Below, in pieces: positions 21,535 to 33,726 of a stretch of DNA of 64,000 nt. Position numbers and translations under genes: made by a program. Within the stretch, counting starts at the first letter, position 1, and each line of letters starts with the position of its first letter. Source of the DNA: Alnus glutinosa (taxonomy: Eukaryota; Streptophyta; Magnoliopsida; Fagales; Betulaceae); the NCBI RefSeq assembly GCF_958979055.1, contig NC_084888.1:3428001-3492000 (forward strand), given 5' to 3'. Under the pieces are notes generated by a model that did no database searches, was not told the DNA's origin, and saw nothing but the letters and a program-made list of their open reading frames with translations.

Positions 21535-24500
21535 CTAATCATCTTGTTCTTGATCCCTGATCCACTTTGTAGCCACCCATTTTACACCTCGAATTACGGG
21601 ACAGCTTCCATGAAGCGACATCTGCCAAATAATTCAATTAATAATGACTATAAGAAGAAGCCAACAAACACAGCAGGTGCAATCCACCCAATTACGAATG
21701 TCAAGAACAGTGCTAAGGCCCTTGTAATGGAAAGCATTAAATTGTTCCCTCAAAAAGGAGATTTAAGACAGATTGGTTGTAGTGTGAAAATGATAATGAA
21801 GTTACTAACCGGATCAATGGTGGCATTTGGGAACAGTGAATAAAATAGAAGTCCATCCCCTTTGCGTGGCTTCACTTTCAAACCCGTACAGTCTTGGAAA
21901 TCATAGCTTGCGTCCATGTTCAAGCCATTCTGCATAAAGAGAGAGGAATTAAATATAAATCAGGCATAGGATAATTGCCTAGATACATTTTGAACAAGTT
22001 CACAAACTCAAAGTGAGACGAAAACTTCATCCAACAAAAAGAAAAAAAGAAAAAAGAAAAGTAAGAACAAGTTACCTCAAATGGAAACATGGTTTCCCCT
22101 CCTTCAACATCAGACAAATACAACAAGAAAGAAGCAACCTGTATGAAGGTTAACTATACATGTCATCATTCTTCGGAACCGTTGACTCCTTAATAATTAT
22201 TAACAATGAATTCAAATTTAAAAGATGCAAGATGTGATCAACACTCTACATATTCTATCCACACACACGTTCCTGTAGTTACAGTAAGAAAATTACAAAA
22301 GCAACTTTGCACCAGAACTATGCATGTCTAAAGTAACAAGCAATGCAGAAACACTGAAGAATGAAGATATGACAAGTCAAAAGCAGATGCATTTCATTGA
22401 GGCTCTCAAGTGTATGAGGCCACCATATATAAACTCACCGATCATCTACAAGGTGATAGCAAATTGAGATCATTGGAGATTAGTGTTGCTATTGTCATCA
22501 CCAAAGCATAAACTTTGTGTCAAAATGACTGGTCAAGTGATAATAAATTCTAACAGAATACTTCTATCAATTTTTTGTTCCACCTATTTTCTCAAACTTT
22601 CTCAGAAGACAGTTACCTAAGATGATGCTGTATCACCACCTTAGCTATTATCCCAAATGCAATTGTCTCCCATACATATATATATTGTGAGCAAATAATG
22701 AAGGTAATCCATCAATGAACTTTTCTTTCCAATAAGACTTGAAACTATCAGTCTTAAGCATAATACGAGAAAGAAAAACATCTTGATATCATCTGTAACC
22801 AGACATAGAAAGGCATCTAAGATTATATATATATATATAACAATATGGGAATTTGTTTTTTATTTTTCCCCTGGTTCGTTTGGCCTAAATAAGATGGAGT
22901 TTAGATACGGATAGAGTAATGCTACTCTTCACATTCATTTATCATACTCATTTTACACCGGTCATTGGTTGATGTGACGTATTTTAAGTGGCTCTCCTTT
23001 TATTTTTTTAAATAGTTGATATGAAAAGCCACTTAAAATACACCACATCAGTCGGTGTGAAATGAATGTGAGGTGTAGCATCACTCATACGGATATATAA
23101 CTAATAACTCTGTTGTGGGCATTTCATGATTGGAAGAAACTGGTTGGCATGGACAGCACAAGGAACATCATCCCACCATCTCATGTCTTTGTGTGTGCAC
23201 ATACAAGCAAACACGCTGTAAACCATATATTATTGGGAAAATAAGTTCCATGATAAGAAACAAACAATGACAACACGAAAAATTCAGCTCTTTTGCTTCA
23301 GACGTACCCTTTGGCTCTTCTGTGGGCCATATTCGGTAGGATTGAATGCGTCATAATGAGACTTATACAACTGCCCAACCTCATATCGCAAGATGTTGAA
23401 TGCCTGAAACATGGTAATATCCTTAGACAACTCTAAAATTTCCCTGAAATAAAAGGTTAACTACTTCAATGAAGAAACAAGAAACACGGTTGAATAAAAG
23501 AACTCTTTACGCATGGAAACGTAAAACATTTCAAACATTTATGAATAAGATAAAAGCAGATATTAGCAAAAAAAAAACATAGAAGGTAATATCACGTTAT
23601 TCAGCATTGGTGATTTCTAACAAGTTATTGATATGTTGTCTTGGACCATAACACTCCCTAGTGAAAAGGGCAAGAAAAAATTTCAGAAGATTCTCATTGT
23701 ACAATGAATTCAGATATGTGCCACTTCTTATTCATGGACAAAGTCAAATTCATACACCACACAAAAAAAAAATGTCAATGTCTTCTTCTTGCCACTAACA
23801 GAAGGTAGACTAGAATCTGGAAATATGAAGGCAACTTGAGAAACTCTTTTTCTGTCTATAATGACGGGTGGAGAAGAGAGAGGGAGAAAGGGGAAGAGAA
23901 ATATAATTGAGGCAACAGATCTAAATCTGCATTTTTGCTGAGGATCAATTTATTTGGAAGGTTCAGATAAAAAAACTTCAAGGTACAATGTGAGATCCAT
24001 GTGTGAGCAAAGCAGCTGCAGCAGAGATCCGCAACTAAATTGCCACTAAATGCAGGGGAATATCAAGAAATCTTCTTCCCCATGCCAAAGAAAATAAAAG
24101 AGAAAAGGAAGAAAGGATAACCAAAAAAACAAGCTGATTGGAAGGAGATGCAGAAGGCAATTATACAGGTATTACCAACTGGTTTCCATCCTCCACTGCA
24201 ACTCAAAGAAAGCCCAGTCAATCAACCAACCCCCCTCCCTCACTGCAGCAACAATTTTTCTACATCTTTAACTTTGTATTTACAGATAAACATAGCCATC
24301 TTTTCTATATAAAAAAGGCATTTCAGATCCATCAAATTGAAAACAGTTAGTCTTTTGGATATCATATAATCATAATTATACACTATATCTTTATCTGCTA
24401 ACCAAGAGAGATAGAGATACTGGTGATGAAATACAGTGACAAGTACCTCTCCATGGTTCCTGGGAAGCATTGTCGCCCTTGCAATTTTTCCCTCAATCAC

Positions 24501-24973
24501 ATCCAAAATCCCAGTTTTGTCTTCCTCAGCACTAAGAAATACGCCAGAACTGTTTCACAGAAAGTGTAAGCTAACGGTAGAATGTCTCATCAACATTATC
24601 AATCTGCCCTTAAAATTGATCAAGATGCCCATAACCATGCTCATCAATTCTCACATACAATCAATACCACGAAAAATGTACACCAGGAAATAGCTTTAAG
24701 TGTACAGTTAAACAGCAGATAATAATAACGACAACAAAAACAACACAACAGGAGAAAGAAAAGGAAAGAAAGACGAAAAAGTTGCAATCGGCAATGATTC
24801 AATATTCAAGATTATGATGTTTCAAAATAATTACTTAGACGATTTTACATTCTTCTTCCATTTTATTCATTGGGGAAGAAGAGAGATAAAGTTGAAAAAC
24901 ATCATCTGATCAATTAAAGGGAAAGCAAAGGTTAGGACATCTACAATATCTAATATCTAATCTAATCTTTTTT

Positions 24974-25016
<43 letters not shown>

Positions 25017-28000
25017 GAATTGCGACAAGTGGCAGTTTAAAACGCTGACAAGTGTCCCTTTAAAGAAAACTAAAAAGGAAAAGTATCTACAATCTCATAT
25101 ATCATATATCTTATATAACATATAAAAGTGTCATTTTAAAATTTTGGAAAGTGGCGTTTTAGAGGCCCTAAAATTGTGACAAATGGCATGTTCAAATAAA
25201 ACGGCACTTGCCAATTGTAAAAATTGAAAACGGCACCCTAATAAATAAATTTTCCTTTAAAAAGGAAAGAAAACCAAAAAGGAAAAGTATCTACAATATC
25301 ATATTGAGGAATATAGAAAAAAAATTGAGGAAACAAATAAATACAAATCAATTGATGAATTTAGAAAAATTAACAAATTTAGTCCATCTAAAATTCTTCT
25401 TCCTCAAGATGGAAGACTTTTGTCCAAAGAGGTCTCAGATTTCATACTATCGTTTAAAAGAACTCCGAATATTTTCATTATAATTACATTTCAAAAATAT
25501 TTTTGACAAAGCATTTTGGGAAAAAATTGTAGAAAATATTTTCATTCTGCTTTATGTTTGGATTCATTGGATCCTCACAAGGGACAAAGAAGTTCACTCA
25601 TGTAGGCCAATAAAAGACTCAAGAACCAAAGCAAACCCAAGATAAGTCTCGTATTATTTTCTCCATCTCCAACCAAAGCCAGCGGCTACCGCCAACTCTC
25701 TTTGAAACAATACAATGACAATGTGTGGAGCTAAGAGAAATTTTGAACACTTTCCACCAATTAGCAATCTGAAATTGCATATGCAATTGCCTTTTAGGTC
25801 TGTGCTGCTGTTAAAAAAAAAAAAAGTGGCAAAATACTTCTCAACATCAATAATTAGTGGGAGAAGCCATGACAAGGTATTGGTTGGTTTCTTTTTGGGG
25901 TAATTACCTTTTCCCCCTATCAACTACCAGCCATTGTCAACATGCCCCCATGAATTGACACCTCGACCAAAAGAGAGCATCCAACTACCATCGTTACCCA
26001 CTTTGCCCCCATCCGTCAGTCTAATTCATACAAAGACCAAAATGCCCTCTACAGTAATTAATAAAAAAATATTTAAATTAATATTTTTAAAAAAAAAAAA
26101 CTGAAAAAAGGCGCCACCCTTAGATTAATTTTTGTTTTTGTTTTTTTTTTTAAAACAAAAAAATATATTAATTTTAATATTTTTTTATTAATTACTGTAG
26201 AGGGCATTTTGGTCTTTAAACAAAAATTAACACCCAAAAATGGAATATTCCATCCAAGTTAACGGAATCTTCTGACGGATGGGGGCAAAGTGGGTAACGA
26301 TGGTAGTTGGATGCTCTCTTTTGGTCGAGGTGTCAGTTCATGGGGGCATGTTGACAATGGCTGGTAGTTGATGGGGGGAAAAGGTAATTACCCCTTTCTT
26401 TTTATATAGTTTATCCTAATAACAACTTCCTTAGGATAAACTATTTGCATTAAAAATATCCCTAAAAATTGCGATTAGTTTATTCATAGCAAGGGCAATA
26501 AATTTCTTTAGCTGACATCTCTATCTTATAAAGATACATATTTAAATAATTATGTAGGTACAATTTTTATGTTTGCGACTTTGCAATATATATAAGATTG
26601 TGTTGGTTTCACTAATTTCAATTTGATGAGATCATACCACTTCAAATTTTATTGTAATTAATAGTTGGTATTGTATTCTCCAGGAAATTATTACACTACA
26701 AACATTTTTAACTCTATTGCTTTTTCTAGTTGAGCTTTGGTCAATAGATTGGTGTCCTGGAATTTTTCCACATGACAAAGAAATCAAATTTATTTGATTT
26801 CTATTTGCTTTACAAGAAGAAAAGAAATATTACAAGTTTGAGACTAAGATGAAACTGCATCAAAAGATTTATAGATTCATGTTCTTTTCTGTGGTGACTA
26901 TTCGTTCAAGCTTTTGCTAATTGGATACTTTGGAGTTGACCAATCATGTCTTCCTTTGAGATTTAGTGGAAGCCTTTTTTATCAAATGCGTCAATTAATA
27001 TTTTTTTTATTCATATATTTGAATTTGCTTTGCTTGGTGCTTACATACCTATCTGAATATTCTAACTCATAAGACTTAATTTTATTTTATCATAGTCTAA
27101 TTTTAAAGAAATTTAGATTGAAAAAGGTTGGTTATGAAGTAAAACACTTTTAAAAACAACTTGTGCACAAGTTACAAACTAGTAATATATAATAGCATGA
27201 TTAGAGCACGTTTGGTACGTGAAATGACTATTCAATTAGGAAAATGAATAGATATTATAGCTATTACTGGGAATGGGAGAAGCTAGAATGGAATAGCTAT
27301 TCCTATTCTTTAGTTTGGTTGTAAAACTGGAATAGAATATTGAATACATATTCCTTTGTTTGGTACAATGCAATACGCTGATGAATGGAATCATATTGCA
27401 ACCAAATTTCCTAAAACATCCTTATAATACAATTATAATTTCCACTTTTAAGGACATTTTCTTCTTTATTTTTGAAACATAAATAGTTATGTGATAAAAT
27501 TTGTACAATAGGAATTTAAGCAATTGCAATTGCAAAAACAAAATCTGTTTTTCTTTTTCATAATGCTATATTAGCATGAAATTGGAAAAAGAAATGAAGT
27601 CACATTTCAAATGTTTTGTTCATTGCACATAAGGACATATATATGTGCTAAATTTGTTGACTAGTAGAAAGTCTTGAAATCTTAGACATTTCAATTGCAA
27701 AAACATTTTCAAGGTCGGTGTCAAAAAACATTGTGGTTCCTATAGTTTCAAGTCCCTATTTTTCCCTTTGAATTTATATTGTTCCCTGTTTTCTTCCTCC
27801 TTTTGGCCAATTATTGATCTACTATTGATAATGAAAGATTGATGCAAAAAAAAAAAAATTGACATAGCAAAAGCTCTTAATTGAAAAGAGAAAATCATAT
27901 AGAATGCTCAAGAATAGATCACATAATACTCAATAATAATAAAGACAAAATCACCAAAAGCTCACCAATCATCTTAACCATTCTAAAATAACATAGCACC

Positions 28001-31000
28001 GGTTTTGAATTAAAAATTTAAACATAAATGCAAACTAAAAATATCCAACTTTCAGCAATTACTCGAGCATCATTAATAATTCCATTATCTAGAATGCTGA
28101 AGAGTAGATCCATTAGTTCAGGCTGATAAACAATCAATCTTGATGCTTTGCGACACTCCTTAATGTTAAGACCAATTATTTTTTATAGCTCCTCATTAAT
28201 TTTTGATATATTATCAAGTGCTACTGTCCCGGAAATTGCCTTGCTAAGATTATTTGATGCAGTAATCAAATTTGTTGCAAGTAGAGTTCCAACTTCTTTT
28301 ATTGTGTGGGTGATATATTATATTCGCAACTTTAATATCTTTTCTTTTCTTTTCCAACCTAAAAGTCTTTCTCCTTCATTGTCATTGGTGGGCTTCTGCG
28401 TGCATGACACATCTTCATGAATCTCGTCCAACCCATCTTTCTCATTTTGCCCATACTGTTTTCATCCCTTTTTTCATGTTTTATCCCTTCATACATGTCA
28501 ACGGGTGTTTGATCAAGGCCATGCTATTGGCAAAGATGATCAAACACCCGTTGACATGTATAAAGAGATACAACATGAAAAAGGGGATGAAAACAGTATG
28601 GGCAGAACAAGAAGATGGGTTGGATGAGATTCATGAAGATGTGTCATGCACGCAGATGCCACCAATGGCAATGAGGAGAAGGACTTCCAGGTCGGAAAAG
28701 AAGAAAATAAATGTCAAAGTAGCGAAGATAACATCACCCACACAACGAGAGAAGTTGGAAACCTGCTTGCAACGAATTTGATTACTGCATCAAATAATCT
28801 TAGCAAGGCAATTACCGGTACGGTAGCACTTGAGAATAGATAAAAAAAAATTAATGAGGTATAAAAAATAATTGGTCTTAACATTAAGGAGCATCACAAA
28901 GCATGGTATTATTAATGATGCTTGAGTAGTTGTTGAAAGTTGGATATTTTTAGTTTGCACTTATGTTTAAATTTTTAATTAAGAACTGGTGCTATGTTAT
29001 TTTAGGACGGTTAAGATGTTTGGTGAGCTTTTGGTGATTGTCTTTGGGTAATTTTTTTTTTCTCCAATTAGGAGCTTTTGCTTTGTCATGCATGTTTTTT
29101 CTTTGCATCAATCTTTTATTATAAATGGTAGGGCTGTGATTGGTCAATAAGGGGAAGAAAAACAAGAAACAATATAAATTCAAAGGGAAAACTAGGACTT
29201 CAAACTATAGGAACCACAACGTATTTTTGACATAGACCTTGAAAATGTTTTTGCAATTGAAATGTTTAAGATTTCAAGAATTAGTACTAGTCGATGAATT
29301 TAGCGCATATATATGTCCTCACTTGCATTGAACATAGCATAGGAAATGCGACTTCATTCATTTTCCAATTTCATGCTAAACTAGCATTATGAAAAAGAAT
29401 GAAAAAAAATTTGTTTGTGCGATTGCTTAAAATCCTACTCTAAAAATTTTGTCACATAATTGTTTATGTTTCAAAAATAAAGAAAAATGTCATTAAAAAT
29501 GTAAATTATAATTGTCCTATAAGGGTGTTTTAAGAAATTTGGTTACAACATAATTTTATTCACCAGCGTATATCATCGTGCCAAACAAAAGAATACATAT
29601 TCAGTATTCTATTCTAATGTTACAACCAAACTAAAGAACATGAATAGTTATTCCATTCTAGCTTCTTGTATTCCTGTAATAGATATTCATTTGTCTAATA
29701 GAATTGTTATTCCGCGTACCAAACGTGTTCTGAGACTAAAAAACTAACCAAACAATAGAATAGCTATTCTATAGGAATAATGATTTCATTCTAGGGTCTA
29801 TTCCGCATATCAAACGTACCCTAAGAGAATCTCAACTCCAAGGTGATCACTACAACTGTGACAAGTGGCATAGTTAACATGCCAAGGATTTTCATAGGAT
29901 GACTCAAATTATATGGGGAAATGGCAAATGGAAAGGCATATATTAAAAGATAATTAAGGGTATACTGATTATAAATGTGTACAATAATACTATTCAATAA
30001 AAACCCAACATTAAACTACGCTGTGTTACAGGTTCTACAAGTTAAGTATAGCATGTTATTGCAAGTTCAAAGCATAATCAAGACCATCCATAACATATAA
30101 AAATCGAAATAAAAAGCAATCATAATTTATGATTTATAAAAAGTATTTAATATAATATATAATAGCAGGGACTAAGACAGTGCAATTGCTTATAACATAT
30201 AATAGATTTGTATTATAAAAGGAAAAAAAAAAGTTAACAAAAAAAAAGACATCATATTGTATCCACTTACAACATTATGATATTTTCTATTTGTACAGAA
30301 TTTGAATGACAATAACCTACCAAGGGAAATTGGAAAAATAGTTGGCAAAGAATTTGTCTTTAAATTGCCGACGTCATGAATATAATTAGAGATATAGATG
30401 GGACTTGGGAGAATTACAATGTTTTTCAAGAATCTTTAAACCGGATGTTTCACATGAAGTTAGAATCCAAACCGTAAACAATTCATTGCATGTTTTTTTA
30501 CCACATGATCAGGTTGGTAACATCTCCAATGCCATCATAATTCTAAATAACATTATAAATCCAATATTTTCATACATAATTGGATAAACCCGCCTCCAAA
30601 TTACAAGGTCTGAGAGATTCAACTCTGCAATTTGGATGCACTCATAGTGATAGCAAACATTAATAATGCAAGTGCAGACATACCAAAAAAAAAAAATGAG
30701 GACACCATGAACAATCAACAAACAGAAGCAAAGCAAACCTTGACTCAATATTCTTCGATGATTGTTGGCTTACCTGTTCAAGATGTAGAATCAGATGATG
30801 ATGATGATGACATGTAGCTCCAAACGCTTTACAAACGTCGGCAAGCTACTGAACACAATGTATCGAATTAGGAAATTGATATGAAAACTAACATGTTCTG
30901 CCCGAATAAGGAAGGACATGAAAACTCATATATAAAATCGACGTCGCGGCCATGGTATCATCACCCTCATCCTTTTTTCTTTTTTTTTTCTCATCCGTAC

Positions 31001-33726
31001 TTTTGTCTGATGGGATCGTGAAACTCGAATCGGATCAAACGCTCTCTCGCACACGAACCCTAGACTGTAGAGCTCTCTCTATCTCCATTTTGCAGTAGTT
31101 CGTTCAGAAATCTCTCCCCACAAACCGACGTCGTTTTAGGTTCTCAGAGTATTTGTTTTCTCGCAGGTGTTTCATGGCCTTGGAAGGCACCGAGAGAGAA
31201 GGGCCCGAGACATTGATCCAAACGGAGTTGGCGAAATCCAAAAGGTAAACCCGAGGTGAGATTCTGTTCTTTCTTCGAGTCTTCCACGCTTTAAATTTTG
31301 GTCGTATACGAACAAATAAAGAAAAATCTCGTTGTTTACATAATTTCGGGCTCAAGAAGATTTATTTGATTCACTTTCGAACATTGATTTTTCGTCAAAA
31401 TGGATCTAGAAAGATCCGCACGCCAATATCTCCTTTCGCTCTGAGACGGTTTAGGTTTGAGAGTGAAGAGAGAGACGAGAGCATCTTCATGACCCTATTT
31501 CTAATTTTCTATTGGTTTTTGCTTTTCTGGTAATTTCACACCGATTTCACGTTTTATTGTTTTCTGTTCCACTGTTGACTGTTGCTCTCTCTGAAAGCCT
31601 GTTGTTTACTTCCAAAACGATTCGTTTGGTTCGGTTCAATTTTTCCTTCTTGCACTATGAGCCACTTCGTTTTCCTTTCTCAATAGGAGGGGCTCAGATT
31701 AAAAAAATTAGAGACTCTAGTCTCCGTTACTCGCAAACAGTTGGCACGCATTTGGTCCGTTAGATGTAATGGAGGGATCAGATTTAAAAATCTGATAATC
31801 TCTGATTTTTAATCTGAATCTTCTGTATAAGCCTACTTTTGACTTAGGGAAATAATTTTTCTACATCATATTACTCTAAATCAATTCTATACCAAGACAC
31901 ATAGATTGTGGGATCTATGCATGTGGGTTCTATATGTGTGAGTCTTATATACATGAATTTCACACTCAATGCATCTTAGTGTAGAATTGATATAGAGTAA
32001 TGTGATGGAGGAATAACAATACCCTTTAACTTATGAGTATTGGTTGTTGACTCGTCATGTCGGTCTTTTGATTAGCTTCGATGTGTGAGTCTATACCAAG
32101 ACACATAGATTGTGGGATCTATGCATGTGGGTTCTATATGTGTGAGTCTTATATACATGAATTTCACACTCAATGCATCTTAGTGTAGAATTGATATAGA
32201 GTAATGTGATGGAGGAATAACAATACCCTTTAACTTATGAGTATTGGTTGTTGACTCGTCATGTCGGTCTTTTGATTAGCTTCAATAATACGACACCTTT
32301 AATGACACTTCCATTTAGCACCTTCTATGGGATGGGAATGATCTCTCCATTTCACTTGTAAGAAAATCAAACTAGGTAAGTAAAAAAAAGAATCAATCAT
32401 TTTAGATCTAATTCGATTTCTTTCCAAATTTTGGGAATACCAACTATTTGTAGAATCTGAAACAAATCGTAGTAAAAGCAAAGGACTTGAAACATGTAGT
32501 AGAAAATTCAAGGTTTCAAAAAATGCAAGAATGATAAGTGTCTTATATATCTAGGCTTGGGTAGTTAGATTGAGCGGGAATACCTCGAGGCTTGGGTGTT
32601 CCCCAATTTTTTTTTAAAAAATACCTCTATACCTTTCAAAATCAATTTTTCACGGCCCAAAAAGTTTTCTTTTATAGTTTTATCCCCGCCTAAAATTCTA
32701 GGTCCGCCGTTACAGGAATCAACAATCAATCTCACTCGTTGCCAATTCCAATATCAGAGACTTCGAATTTCTGCATGCCTATTGTACTTAAAATATTAGA
32801 TGCATAACCAATCAAATAGTAATCCAGCCAAGGCTCTGTTAAATTGAAGCAAATTGAACGTCTCAAACTCAAAGCTAAAGTATGGTATCAAAGACATCTC
32901 AATCAACCTTATAATATATAGTTTACGGTAAAATACTCTCCCTCTCTCAAACACACACACAAACACACAGAAGGAACATACCTTGTTCTGATTCCCTTTG
33001 TGCTCTCTTCTGTGTCTCCCGGCCGTAAAGCCAAGGTTGACGGTCGAAGACGCGGCTCTGCCATTTTTATTACGCCTTGGCATTGTTCTGGTGTTGCAAA
33101 ATTAGGAAAATATACAGCCCGCGGCCTCCAGCTCAAAACCTATTGGAGTAAAACTACATGTGAAATATACAATTCAGAAAAAAAAAAAAAAAAAAAAAAA
33201 AACTTTCTAATCCAACAATTAAGTATGTTAACTCTCAATCAGAATCATGTGATTCACACTCATTAGGCAGATTTTGCTTCGAGCTTTGTTCCTATCCAAT
33301 TGAAATATTTAAACAGTCACAAAAACCAAAACAAACAAATCTCAAAGAATTGCTTAAAAAACGAAACTATCGTACCTGAAAGGGAATTGAAGTAACAGAA
33401 TCGTCTCCGGTCTCTCCAGGATTCAACAAACTGTACTCAGTTCCCTCGTTGACTGACTTGAGCCGTCTCGGTCTCTGCCTAGCACCAGAAATACCCTGCC
33501 GATGAAATTAAAAGAAAAAACAGTTAAATATTTTCCAAAAACACAGAGAAAAAGGAAAACGGTTTGGAATTTGGAATTTGAAGGAATCAACCTGAACGGT
33601 GAGGCGAGAAGAGGCGAAGAAGCCGGCGACTGCGAGGAAGAGCAAGAAGCATAAGAGGAAGACCGCCAGTAACCGTAGCTTCCTCGTCGTCAGGCTCCAA
33701 TTCCCCTTCGCGGTTTTGCTTTTCAT
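21535..33726 (-). CDS. Prolyl 4-hydroxylase, type II membrane protein
   Basis: Exons in coding order: 33726-33592, 33495-33376, 33139-32982, 24549-24447, 23403-23308, 22138-22076, 21929-21810, 21621-21535; 882 nt, 293 aa. Plant P4Hs hydroxylate prolines of extensins and arabinogalactan proteins in the ER/Golgi, using Fe(II), 2-oxoglutarate and O2. Visible features: basic N-terminus, single membrane anchor at about 19-37, a stem, then the dioxygenase domain beginning VLSWRPRAVYFPNF. The iron ligands are His188 and Asp190 (SHYDAF) and His269 (SLHGSCPV); Lys279 (GVKWVATKW) should bind 2-oxoglutarate. All catalytic residues are present and every junction is in phase. The start at 33726 (MKSKTAKGNWSL) fits the family. 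Odd: intron 3 is 8432 bp and packed with mobile DNA. Confidence 0.92.
22914..23086. mobile_element. MITE with perfect 9-bp target duplication in a P4H intron
   Basis: The element starts GAGTAATGCTACTC and ends GTGTAGCATCACTC, with long inverted arms (CACATTCATTTATCATACTC.. mirrored by ..GTGAAATGAATGTG, and AAGTGGCT against AGCCACTT). Flanks are ATACGGATA at 22905-22913 and 23087-23095, identical. At 173 bp it is the best-preserved family member in the window and lies in the intron between the 22138 and 23308 exons. Confidence 0.88.
24979..25014. repeat. (TA)n microsatellite
   Basis: About 18 uninterrupted TA units lie in P4H intron 3. Confidence 0.9.
25897..26394. mobile_element. Mutator-type long-TIR element with perfect 9-bp duplication
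   Basis: The ends are GGGGTAATTACC and GGTAATTACCCC, with inverted arms of roughly 190 bp (ACTACCAGCCATTGTCAACA on the left, mirrored on the right; ACTGTAGAGGGCATTTTGGT mirrored by CAAAATGCCCTCTACAGT). Flanks TTTCTTTTT at 25888-25896 and 26395-26403 are identical. Long TIRs plus a 9-bp duplication point to a non-autonomous Mutator-like element. It is 498 bp with no ORF. Further copies are at 48341-50091, 4830-5067 and 56762-57010. Confidence 0.9.
27204..29730. mobile_element. 2.5-kb near-palindromic (fold-back) element with Tourist-like ends
   Basis: Two arms of about 1.2-1.3 kb are reverse complements around a centre near 28526; the innermost arms read ACGGGTGTTTGATCA and TGATCAAACACCCGT around a loop of about 20 bp. 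The termini are GAGCACGTTTGGTACG and CGTACCAAACGTGTTC, which are Tourist/Harbinger-like, with TTA on the left and TGA on the right as an imperfect 3-bp duplication. The arms differ by scattered substitutions and small indels, so the duplication is not very recent. Each arm carries the same decayed coding segment (see 28470-28843). It lies in P4H intron 3. Confidence 0.8.
28470..28843 (+). pseudogene. Decayed MYB/SANT-like transposon-associated protein fragment
   Basis: In the right arm of the palindrome the plus strand reads GLDEIHEDVSCTQMPPMAMR followed by RRTSRSEKKKINVKVAKI, then after a frameshift GNLLATNLITASNNLSKAIT. This layout (acidic DEIHEDV, basic S-R-S-KKK stretch, then an N-L-A-A-T-like helix) resembles the C-terminal part of the MYB/SANT-like (L10-interacting type) proteins expanded with Harbinger elements in plants. 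The left arm holds the inverted copy on the minus strand at about 28148-28420. Both are broken. The family call is by general resemblance. Confidence 0.4.
30990..31262 (+). pseudogene. Orphan promoter/first-exon-like gene fragment
   Basis: A CT-rich leader (ACGAACCCTAGACTG.., CTCTCTCTATCTCC) leads to an ATG at 31173 coding MALEGTEREGPETLIQTELA followed by KSKR, ending in a good donor (AAAAG|GTAAAC) and followed by pyrimidine-rich intron-like sequence up to about 31700. No second exon is visible. The segment looks like the 5' end of a plant gene copied into the P4H intron in the opposite orientation. The protein is unidentified. The motif CAAACCGACGTCGTTTTA lies at about 31121-31138. Confidence 0.35.
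31890..32283 (+). repeat. 204-bp tandem duplication
   Basis: The sequence starting TACCAAGACACATAGATTGT at 31890 begins again at 32094 and both copies run to ATTAGCTTC (32071-32079 and 32275-32283). I saw no difference between the copies in the shared 190 bp, which suggests a recent unequal event or an assembly artefact. The first copy begins within a small MITE-like inverted repeat (CATATTACTCTAAATCAATTC against GAATTGATATAGAGTAATGTG), so the duplication boundary falls inside an element arm. Confidence 0.85.

Larger units (their letters stand above)
24550..32981 (-). other. Giant intron 3 of the prolyl 4-hydroxylase gene
   Basis: This 8.4-kb intron has a GT donor at 32981-32980 and an AG acceptor at 24551-24550 (minus strand). 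It contains, in plus order: a (TA)n run (24979-25014), short direct repeats sharing AAAGGAAAAGTATCTACAAT (about 25072 and 25279), a Mutator-type element (25897-26394), a 2.5-kb near-palindrome (27204-29730), a Tourist-type end near 29823, an orphan promoter/first-exon-like segment (about 30990-31260) and a 204-bp tandem duplication (31890-32283). Other introns of this gene are 72 bp to about 1.2 kb. Confidence 0.85.

Noticed and set aside
30632-30817. Small ORF with an acidic C-terminus (VESDDDDDDM) and nearby NNLPREIGKIVGKEFVFKLP
   Set aside because: Faintly recalls replication-protein-A-like or Helitron proteins, but frames are broken and the match is too short to call.
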